A stretch of 64,000 nt of DNA, taken from the NCBI GenBank assembly GCA_000467715.1, contig AJFK01000509.1, positions 84,361-148,360 of the forward strand. Direction: 5' to 3'. This DNA is from Hysterium pulicare CBS 123377. Taxonomy: Eukaryota > Ascomycota > Dothideomycetes > Hysteriales > Hysteriaceae. A model generated the notes under the pieces. The model saw only the letters and a list, made by a program, of their open reading frames with translations, did no database searches and was not told the origin of the DNA. Positions 32,983 through 42,767 of this stretch are shown here, one piece after another. The translations under genes were made by a program, and so were the position numbers. Every line of letters starts with the position of its first letter. The first letter of the stretch is position 1.

Positions 32983-35367
32983 TCATGAACGGGATTCCGG
33001 ATGTTGCTCAGGATGTTGCTCGGGATGTTGCTCAGGATGTTGCTCGGGATGTTGCTCAGGATGTTGCTCAGGATACTCCTCGGGGTGTGGTTGCAAATGT
33101 TGGTCAGGATACTCCTCAGCGTGTGGTTGCAAATGCTGCTCAGGATGGATCTCCGAAAGCGGCGCTAGAGTAGAGAGAGTATTCTCCTCCGAAGGTGGTT
33201 CGTAAATCTCGCCATGCCCCAATGCCCACGTTTCCAGCTGCTCGGTCGTTGGGTCCGAAATTGCATCCGAGACGGCGGTGAGGGCGCCGCTCGGAATGGT
33301 GCTATTTCCGCTAGGACCGCGACTGTGGACGGGATCAAAATGTTGGCCTTGCACTTGGAACATGCCGTCATCGCCTGGCAATTCGTGCACGTTGGCGAGC
33401 ATCGGTGAGGTTGGGGTCTTTCGCCCTGTTGCACCACGGGAGCCGGATGAGTTCCTTGTTGTTCGTCTCTTATGACGGTCATCGAAGTACTCAGCCATTT
33501 GGCTATTCATGCTTCGTGGGGTTGAGGCCATGCCTGAATCGGAGGGTGGAGATTCCAGCTCTACGACCTCAGGCGGGCTCTCCAGTTCTGAAGGTGGTAT
33601 CTCGTGGATCGGTGGGAATGGGACGTGGTCCTTTTGGTCCCGACCGCCGTAGTATCCCGTCATGGAGGCGCCGGGTGAGCTGGGAGGATTCGAGTCGAGT
33701 TCGCTTGCGCGTCGTTTTCTGCTAACCTCGTCGCCTGCTAGAGTAGTGTCATAGTCGCTAGACTCAATATTTCCCTCTTTGGCCTTTTTATCTCGGCCAC
33801 GCCATCTCCAGAAGCAGAAGCCGCCTAGAACAAGGAGCAGAGCAACTATACCAATAGCTATGCCAACAATTGCAGCTGGCGAGAGACCTGACCCTCCGTG
33901 CCCTGGGTGTTGTGTTGTGGCTGGAGGTGGCGGTTCCACGTAGTTCGCTGAGTGTATCGTCACGATATGAGGTGCTGGCATTGGATCTGAGAAGTTCGCC
34001 GGGGCTACCATGAAATTATTGTGTTCGTAATCGACCACAATGTAGGCCTCCTGGAGAAATGCACGGCCGAGGACATATTCACCAGAGGACGAGCGTCTGA
34101 TTGGGAAGTATTTGGTGGCATTTGTGTAGATAGGAAATGATGCCTCTAAGTCAAAAGCTGAGTATGGAAGGACTATAGATGTGAAGTTGTTGCTAGGATT
34201 TTCACTGCTTCCAATCTTGAACGATACTGTAGCGTTCTGGTCTATATTTTTCGAGTGTGAAGTAGCATTGACGATGTATAGTGCAGTGGACTTGTCGTAG
34301 GTTAACTGGAACACATCGGCGAATTGGTCGCATATCGCCTGAGGTAGCCATAGGTAGGGCAGAGTGGAGTCAATGACGGCAGAAAACCCGCCCGTGGGCT
34401 GGGTTAGGGAAACCACGTTCGACTGGTCATTGGGTGTAACTTCGATTGATTGAACACCGACAACGAGTGAATTATTGGTGGTAGGCATATCTATCGTAAC
34501 GCCATGGGTATTAAATCGGGATTGATCGTAACCTCCTAAGACTAAGCTTGCTAGAACACCTTTGCTGTTGTTACCTAGAAATCATTAGCAACCGCAATAA
34601 TGACTTGAAATGACCATTGCATATTAATCCCTTGATCGATGCTAACACATATTCATCGACAAGAGGCGCGGTCTAGAAACTGTACATGAGACAATGAAGT
34701 AGTACATATGGACATCAAGCCAAGCAAATGCAATAGACAGTAACTCACGATAATAGGCGCCTGCCGTGTAACCATACGACAAGCTTGGTATTTGATTTGA
34801 AGCGTTGTAATCGGCAAGAAAGGTGTTTTTGGGTCCCCCTCCATAATCCACTGGCCGGACCGCTAAACCAAAAGAACCCATGAAGAAGTCCTTGGTATTG
34901 ATCTCGGCGACCAGTTGCTGGGGTAGCTGAAGAGAGTTTTTTGAGTCGGGTCCTAGACCAACGGTGTCAAAGCCGTAGGAGCCATTTGGATTCGAGTCCG
35001 GGGTTAGATCCGGGAAAAAGGGTAGGGACGGCAAGTTGTAGAGGCCGGCTTCCTGCCAGCTTGTGGATGAAGAGGCTTCAAATCCAAGATCTTGTCTTGA
35101 CTGGAATGGCAGAACTCCACGATTAACGGCGCACTTTGTCTGGTCTGGATATGTACACCAATTGGCTTGCAGAGGGACCAGAATTACAGACCCAGAGGTG
35201 GAGATGAGGATCTTGAAGTTTTGTCCAGTAATAGATTGGCCATCGGAGCCAACATTGATAACGAACGTCGACCAGGAGCCATCGTTGCCGTCAAAGTCTC
35301 CACTAGGAGCAAATGAGTAGGGTAACAAGAGAGTGGTCGTGTTCTGGGTTGAGTTTTGGAGGGACAT
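32983..35367 (-). CDS. Membrane-anchored pepsin-fold protein with altered active site
   Basis: Two exons, 35367-34749 and 34574-32983, with a 174-nt intron (GTGAGT...TTCTAG), give 736 aa. Residues about 20-415 follow the fungal A1-aspartic-peptidase-like layout: GDFDGNDGSWSTFVINVGS, FGFD-like GSYGFDTVGLG, FFMGSFGLAVRP, SLSYGYTAGAYYR, LASLVLGGYDQSRF and YVLGRAFLQEAYIVVDYEHN. The first catalytic DTG is replaced by ISTSGS (near residue 56) and the second reads DST (Asp275). At least the first aspartate is missing, so proteolysis is unlikely. One transmembrane helix (about 438-462) is followed by a 270-residue cytoplasmic-type tail rich in Ser, Pro and acids, ending in HPEQ repeats. No classical signal peptide is visible at the chosen ATG, so a further upstream exon is possible. 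Confidence 0.8.
33001..33144. repeat. 12-base tandem repeat encoding HPEQ-like units
   Basis: Six near-identical 12-base units at 33001-33072 (ATGTTGCTCAGG with a CA/CG variant) encode HPEQ on the minus strand. Two 36-base higher-order units follow (33073-33108 and 33109-33144), themselves made of three diverged 12-base units (DQHLQPHPEEYP type). They lie at the extreme C-terminus of the pepsin-like protein. The repeat keeps frame, so copy number can change without frameshift. Confidence 0.9.
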
Positions 35368-36930
35368 GGTGGAGGAGAAGCATGGCGGATTTGGAGGGAA
35401 AAAGAGAGAGCATGCAAGCAGGAGTTAAGGCCTGCGGTCACATAGCTGGAGACGGAAGCATAGCCTAGCTTTGGGGGCAGGATGATAGCTCAAGAAAATG
35501 CGGCTGGAATGCTAGAACAGATGAATAAAAGGAATGCTATAAAGCACGTAAGCTAGCATATCACATGTGGAAGAGGCAGCGGGAGCTGTAGGCTGAGCAG
35601 CTATCTAATTCTGGACTGTGTGTCGAGCCACAAGTTTGCCCCGCCCGCATCCCCGAAGGGTGGGGTTTGGAGCTCATAGGCACGATGTGCAGGTTGTGGG
35701 AGGCACAAGCCATATCACCTGCGGCTGGTCTCTGCCGTGAGTGGATTGCGATGGGCTGCCGCGTTGGAGGCACAGCGATGGCGAGGTGGGGATGCATATG
35801 TGGTGTGGAGAGGAATATCGCTCAGTAGTGGCGGGCACATGTCGTGAACTCAGGTGCGCCGGACATGGCTTAGCCTGGTTTGCTGGTCTAGCTCATTGGC
35901 GGCAAGAGTCAGGGATCGTTCCGTCCCGATGGTGAGGCCTTGCCAAGCCCCGTGTGTTCTCTCGCCGCTCGGCAAACCGACCTCTTACACATCATCGGGC
36001 AGCATCAACGTGTGAATCTGATCCAACCATCAGCCCCCAATATCTCTGTGGCCCCCAAAGAAACACGGGCAGCCATAATAAGCCCGGAGCTGCATCCATC
36101 CTCCACGTCAACACCTTCGTAACAATGCACCCAGCTAGCGTTCTCGGGTTGCTGCATCAACTCGACTTCGCAGCCAAGCAGCCTTCTCCAACTCACCTCG
36201 GATGCCTTCGTCCCCCACGTCCATAGTGCTGCTCGGGATGCTCGTTCTTCTGGGTTCGTCACGTCAGCTAAACACCCCCGCTAGCCTTCTCAACGTCTGG
36301 CGGGGTCATGGGCAACGCCCCTGCCAATCTCCCTACCAGGTCTAGTGAGGCTGTATGTCTGCCCTCATCGAGCTCTGGGCCTATTCATCAATGCCATCGA
36401 GAACCAATTCGCCTTGTGTAAGCTACATGCTCCTCCCTGCCGGACCTCCGCTTTGGCGCCCATTCCCGAGGATGGGACGGTATCATCGTCCTCATGGCTG
36501 AAGCCTTTGCCAAAGGCGGCCAGGTTCCGCTCAAGGCAACTCAATTGGTCACTGCTTTTTGCACCTCTTCCAACTCTTCCAGCTCTTCCAGCTCTTGGAG
36601 CCTTGTCATGCCTTTCATTGCTCTTATACCCTGCGCTTTGCTCTTCGTTGTTTAGGTTTGGAGACCCAATTCATCTCTCCAGCCTTGTGTAAGTTAACTG
36701 TCTCTTTTAATCGTGTGTAGCCTTGTGTCAATCCCCCTGGCCTTGAGTGTCAAGCCTCGATCTCTGTTTACTCTCTGTGTCACCCAGGGCGTAATTCCTG
36801 TACAACTGTCGAACCAATTCATAAGTGTCCATATCGATTGCACAATTTCCTCCATGCGCCTCATCACGTGTTTCAGACTAACCCAGCTCATCTTCAGTCT
36901 TCGGCCCCCTCGGCGACTCGTTAAGCCGAC
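35368..36930. other. Divergent intergenic region
   Basis: Upstream of both the pepsin-like gene and the mucin gene. Contains short frames and CT-rich stretches (for example a repeated CTTCCAGCT near 36575-36595). Presumably holds both promoters and a long mucin 5' UTR. No gene recognised. Confidence 0.5.
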
Positions 36931-39900
36931 ATGGGCATTCTTTCGTTCCCGATGCTTTGTATTCTGACAATTCTCGCCTTTCTCGGCGGAGTGACGGGCA
37001 ACAACGTTTCCATAGGAACCCTACAGCCTTCTACCTCATCGTCCTGGATACCGACATCAGCACCCCCTCCAACTTGTGCAGCACAAACAATCACTCTAGA
37101 GCACACAGTCACATGTACCGAAACACAAACCTCGACATGCACTGAATATCGTACGAAAACGTCCACGTGTACTGAATATAAGACGAAAACGACAACATGT
37201 ACCGAGTATTTCTGGAATACAACCACCGTCTACGCAACTCTGACCGATTATCGGACGAGCATCTTCACTACGGTTTCTACTGATCTAGAATTCAGTACTA
37301 AATACGAGACTGTTCCAACTATCATTTACTCGGTATGTCGCCTCACCTGAGCTCCTTTATCAGGATCTCGATGCTGACATCTCAGACCGATTACTTAACC
37401 AGCATTTTGACTACTGTTTCCACAGACCTGGAATATAGTACAAAATATGAGACTGTTCCAACCGTTATTTATTCGGTAAGTCGCTCTATCCATGCTCTTT
37501 GCTAAAGGCATGAATGCTGATATCTCAGACCGATTATGTGACAAGCGTTTTGACCACTGTTTCCACGGATCTAGAATATAGCTATATCTACTCCACTGAG
37601 GTAAGCTATATCTATTTCTAAGCATTTGCAAATCGGTTATATATTTCATGGGCCTAAGAAGCTGTGCATGCCCGCTCTTAGCAAGTTGAGCGTCGTATGT
37701 CGAGCTTATCCGAGCTCTGGAATAACACTTGAAGGGCCAACTCCGCATTGAGGGCATCACTTATATCATGCCTTTCTCGTCCAAGATTTGGACTAGGAGA
37801 CAATAGGCTTATACCTAGAGTCATGAAATACTCTACATACGGTGCTTTCATTCTGTCTTACCCATGCTAACTTCTCTAGACCGACATTAAAGTATGTTCC
37901 AGGCCTCCGATTATGGTCTCAAGGCCCCTCACCATCTAACTCGACCTCTAGACGGATTTCAAAACGGTACCATCATACATCTACTCGACCGAGGTATGCG
38001 TCAACCACAATACCCTCTCTATTTTAAATTTACATGCTAACTTTCTAAGACTGATATTGAAGTATGTCCCAAATCCTTCAACTATGAAACTACGCCCTCT
38101 AACCTAATATTCAGACCGATTTCAAGACGGTACCCTCATATATTTACTCGACTGAGGTATGCGTCATTTACACCACCTAACATGGCTCTTCTTTAAGCAA
38201 GCTAACTTTTATAGACTGATATTGAAGTATGCATCAGACCTCATAACTACAGAAATCGCTTCCCTAACTCAGTTCTTAGACGGATTTCGTGACGGTGCCA
38301 TCATATGTTTATTCGACTGAGGTACGTATTGATTACAGAACTTACTATGCTAAGTTTCTACACATGCTGACTCTTCTCAGACTGATATTGAAGTATGTTC
38401 ATCCTTGAAACCACGATGTTTTCTCAACTAATGTACTCTTGAGACGGACTTCGTGACAGTGTCCTCCTATATCTATTCTACCGAGGTTTGAGTCTCTTAT
38501 CCTCATGCATGATAGTAATTGGCTAAGAACACGACATAGATTGATACTGTTCCAACGTACATTTATTCGACAGAGGTATTTGTTGACACTCATTTCGGGA
38601 ATTTCCGCTGTGCTAATATGTCTTCAAGACGGACTTCGTGACTGTTTCATCCTATGTGTATTCCACCGAGGTACGGATCCCCGACTTTCGATATAGAAGA
38701 TGAAGCTCAGTTTTAACCACAGATCGATACGGTCCCCACGTACATTTACTCCACAGAGGTATTTGTTATAACCCGTTTCGAAGTTCTAACCGTACTAAAA
38801 TGTATCCAAGACCGACTTCGTGACTGTCCCATCATATGTATTTTCTACCGAGGTACGGGGCTCCTCCATTCGCTGCGGAATTTTAAACTCACTTGTAGCC
38901 ACAGATCGATACGGTCCCAACGTATATATATTCCACAGAGGTAGTTTTTAGCTCAATTCGGAATTCTGACCTTGCTAATTTACCTTTAGACGGATTTTGT
39001 GACCGTCCCATCATACGTCTATTCTACGGAGGTAAGCGTTATGTACTGTCTTACAACCAATGAGAATGAATGTGAGCTAACTTATTGCCACAGATCGATT
39101 ATTCCACAGAGGTACTCCTTCAATCAAATTGCGTTCTGAGTCCCTACTAATGTGTCACGAAGACGGATTATGTGACGGTGCCGTCGTACATTTACTCTAC
39201 CGAGGTATTTCACCTACTTAAAGTTGCCAAACCAATGCGAAGGCTGATTCGGTATATAGATTGATACTGTTCCAACGTATATTTACTCAACAGAGGTAAA
39301 GAAACCCACTATCCTTGTAATTGCCACGCTAAAACGTCTTCAGATTAATACTGTTCCTACATATATCACGGAGGTCAGTTATTCTCATAGAATAGTGTCA
39401 CGACGATCATGACTCATCAACGTCTTGCCTACCAATTCCACCAAATTCATCCATATAACATATAAGTTTGGGTTCGGATGCAAAGACTAATTTACATTGC
39501 AGACTATCCCCACGACCATTGAAGAAACTATCACCACAGCTTTATCGTTCTTTTACACCACGACATCGATTAGCGTGACAACTTATTCGACGACACTGAC
39601 GCAAATCATAATCTACACGACAACGGCTTCAGGAAGTATCGTGACCGTCGTTTCGACAAGCTTTGTGCCAACCGTAATAACGTCGACTTTGACGCAAACG
39701 CTCACGATAGCAACGCCGAGTCCCAGCCCATTTACTATCGAGACACCAGGACCTACCTCTGTTCTTACGATCGAAACTCCAGGCCCTACCTCGATCGAAA
39801 CGGTCGAAACACCTGGCCCAACTTCCTTTATTACGATAACTAGCATTTCTGTGACAACTCTCACGCTTTCCGCTTCAACGATTACGACGACTCAAACGGT

Positions 39901-42314
39901 AACGGAATCTGGATCGACTCGCACGATTATCAGTACTTCAGTCGTTCCTCCGACTACGATAGTATCAACGCTGACCTCCCTGATCACGACGCCCGGACCA
40001 ACTTCCTTCATCACTCTTACGAGCACTTTTGTAACGACTTTAACGCTATCGGGTTCGACAGTCACGACTACTCAAACTATAACTGAATCTGGATCGACCC
40101 GCACGGTCATTTCTACTTCAGTCGCCCCTCCAACCACGATATTGTCTACTCTGACTTCCGTCGTTACGACCCCGGGCCCCATTTCTATCCAAACCGTCCC
40201 GGGCCCGACTTCCTTCATTACCCTTACTAGCACTTTTGTCACAACTTTAACTCTATCCGCATCCACGATCACCACGACTCAAACTCTGACTGAATCTGGA
40301 TCGACTCGCACGGTTATTTCCACTTCAGTCGTTCCTCCAAGCACTATCACATCTACTCTGATTTCACTAATTACGACCCCTGGCCCCACTTCCATTCAGA
40401 CTGTCCCCGGCCCGACGTCCTTCGTAACAGTTTTGAGTACTTTTGTAACAACACTAATTGTACCTCCGTCCACGATCACGACTGTACAGACTATTACGCA
40501 GTCGGGCTCAACGCAAACAATCACTACGACTTCAGTTGTCCCGCCGATTACAATTACATCGTCTTTCACCTCCCTAGTGATTATTCCTGGGCCAACAAGC
40601 ATATTTACTAGCCCTGTCACACTTCCAGGGTCTACTAGGACTATCATTCAGACAACCGTGACCACATTTTTTGTAACTCAAACTCTACCCCCGCAGACGA
40701 TACCCGTCACATCGACAGTAACCGAAGGGGGCTCAACTCAAACGATCACTACGATTTCGATAGTCTCAGCGACCACGATCGTGTCCATATCGGTGTCGAC
40801 TTTGACGATTACTTCTCTTTCCGTTGAAACGCTTCCAGTCACGCAGGTCATCACTCAACTCTTACCTACTACGATTGTCTCTGTTGAGACGGTCGCTCCT
40901 AGTGGACCTGGCTCTTCTGGCTCTTCTGGAGTCGGCTCTATTGGAACTCAGGGCTCTACTGGAGTCGGCTCTATTGGAACTCAGGGCTCTACTGGAATTG
41001 GCTCGACTGGAATTGGCTCGACTGGAATTGGCTCGACTGGACCTAGCACTACTGGACCCAGCTCTTCTGGAATCGCCTCCTCTATATCATGTTCAAGTGC
41101 CTGCCATGTTGATGTGACTGCTACTGAGGTTGCCTATCCCGGCAGTGTCTCAGTGATCACTGTTTCTGTTCCAATCACGAAAGTAATTGTTACGGTATCG
41201 TCGCTCCCTGGTGGTGGCTTCGCTACAATTGGCTCAGCGACTACCACTCAGCCGTTACCCAGCCAAACGTCTTTCTTAACATGGGTCTTTGATTCAGTGA
41301 CCATGTAAGTTTACTACAAAATCAGGCTTTGCAGATAGGTTGACATTCCACAGGACATGGCCGACTACCTATATCGCATACGAGCAATTCAGTCACATCA
41401 CCGTCCGGCCCGTAGCCACTGGATGTGATACATCAACCGGAACGCTACGTCTACCAGCCACAACCGACCCATCATCTTTCGTCTTTCCGACAGCGAGCGT
41501 CACTGAGCCAGGGTCGCCCCCGACGGCTCTCATCAGTTATCTCAACGGTTTATCCACAGTGATCGAACAGCTTGGCGGCCCAATTGGGTCATCCTGCGAT
41601 CCCATTATTCGGGGGACCCACACTGCAAGTACCAGTACCCTAGGCCCAACGATTTATATCACCACCGTGTCTCAATTAGAGGCCGTAACTACCACGACTA
41701 CGGCACAATACGATTTTGCAACTTCTCAAGTCCCGCCTCCTCCTCCGCTAGTTACAACAGCTCAAGGACAGTCACAGAGCAGCAATGGTGGCGGCACTAA
41801 CCCGCAAACTAGCAATCCTCCGCCGCCACCACCACATAGCAGCATCCCTTCGAGCAGCGTCGTACAGAGCAGTTCCCCTCCGAGCAGCGCTCCTGCGCCG
41901 GGTACGTCTTCAGCTCTTTCTCAACCATCATCAGTGGCAATCTCTTCCCTCGCCTCTTCTCCCACTCTCCCATCAACTCAACTCTCATCCGGCCTCATTT
42001 CATCCGGACTTGTGTCTTCAGGAGGTACATCATCACCACCCACTCCTCTCACTCCCATCTCGAGCACTATTCTAACTCTTTTGCGCCTTACAGGTACCTC
42101 GACACTGGTCGCTCCAGGCAGCACCGCCCTCTCAGGCACAAACACAAACGTCATCACGTCCAGGACCTCCTCACCACCGCCATCTCCCTCGTCTAGCTCT
42201 TCCTCAACCCTCTCCGGCAACGCTGCGGTGCGTGCTCGGGGAGAGATCGTATTTGGAGGCGTGGAGGGTTGGTTGCTTGGAGCGGCTGGGTTAGGACTCG
42301 GATGGGGGCTTTGA
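36931..42314 (+). CDS. GPI-anchored mucin-like surface protein with tandem microexons
   Basis: Predicted 1300-aa Thr/Ser-rich cell-surface protein. Signal peptide MGILSFPMLCILTILAFLGG; C-terminal hydrophobic tail (WLLGAAGLGLGWGL) preceded by small residues, as expected for GPI attachment. Twenty-three exons. Large ones: 36931-37332, 37386-37475, 37529-37600, 39503-41304 and 41354-42314. Eighteen tiny exons lie between 37880 and 39373. Exons 1-22 are all in phase 0 up to the final intron, and the total of 3903 nt is divisible by three. The N-terminal domain has four Cys-Thr-Glu repeats (TCTETQTSTCTEYRTKT) and TDY..T..TTVSTDLE units. The array encodes repeats of TDFVTVPSYIYSTE type. Exon 22 holds long Thr-rich tandem repeats. 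The last exon has SSPPSS-type linkers. A wall adhesin or stalk role is inferred. Splice forms need RNA evidence. Confidence 0.8.
37880..39373 (+). repeat. Tandem array of about nine two-exon units (microexons)
   Basis: Exons, all with AG before and GT after: 37880-37891, 37952-37993, 38050-38061, 38115-38156, 38215-38226, 38280-38321, 38381-38392, 38444-38485, 38540-38575, 38629-38670, 38723-38758, 38811-38852, 38905-38940, 38990-39031, 39094-39111, 39163-39204, 39260-39295 and 39344-39373. Lengths alternate 12/42 four times, then 36/42 three times, 18/42 and 36/30. The 42-nt exons encode TDF[KV]TV[PS]SY[IV]YSTE, the 36-nt exons IDTVPTYIYSTE and the 12-nt exons TDI[EK]. Introns are 48-62 nt. 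Every length is a multiple of three. Confidence 0.85.
39824..40611 (+). repeat. Coding tandem repeat of 60-69 residues in the mucin
   Basis: Four diverged copies in exon 22, each starting SF[IV]T, running through TTLTLSASTITTTQT, ESGSTRT[IV]ISTSV, PPTTI.STLTSL and closing with TTPGPT, some with an added SIQTVPGPT. A fifth, more diverged part follows. Almost entirely Thr, Ser, Pro and Val: typical O-glycosylated stalk. Confidence 0.85.
40928..41038 (+). repeat. 33-base and 15-base tandem repeats in the mucin
   Basis: Two identical 33-base units (40928-40960 and 40961-40993), then three identical 15-base units starting GGAATTGGCTCGACT (40994-41038), encoding GVGSIGTQGST and GIGST. The perfect identity suggests recent expansion or strand slippage. 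Confidence 0.95.
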
Positions 42315-42767
42315 TTGAAAAATCCGAGCTCGGGGGCGGAGTTTCTGGTTTTTTTTTTCCGGATACTATCCTTAATCGCATAATGTTTTATGAGGTGTTT
42401 GGATTGGGAGATGAAAATGAGATGAAAATGGGTAATGGTTTGCATATTGGCGCCTTTGGATGTTGATCGGATCGGGTCATTATTTGGGGTCTATTCACTC
42501 ACGTCTCCAGAAAGTAATGGCTGTTAATTTGATCTTGGTTGCGCTATCCATTCTACATGACACGCATGGCCAAATTCCCTCATTCATCTCGCATAACCTT
42601 TGAATCCCTTGACATGTTTGGTTCGGAAGCATCAGATACCTTTTTTTATTCGCCAAGCAATGCAGCTTTTAACCTCGCCTACCCGCAATCTCATCCTAGA
42701 AATCTACCATTTGCGGCGTGTTTCCAACAGAAAACAACCGACTCATTTCGAAAGGAAGCATTTCTTC
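42315..42767. other. Convergent intergenic spacer
   Basis: Between the mucin stop and the MKT1 stop. Contains T-runs and nothing gene-like. Confidence 0.5.

Noticed and set aside
32979-33173. Plus-strand frame with repeated VAQDVARD units
   Set aside because: It is the complementary reading of the 12-base HPEQ repeat in the C-terminus of the minus-strand pepsin-like gene.
37395-37760. 121-codon minus-strand frame across the early mucin introns
   Set aside because: Antisense to exons and introns of the mucin; no domain.
40824-41117. Leucine/arginine-rich frame ALLESALLELRALLE
   Set aside because: Out-of-frame reading of the Gly/Ser repeats in the mucin exon.
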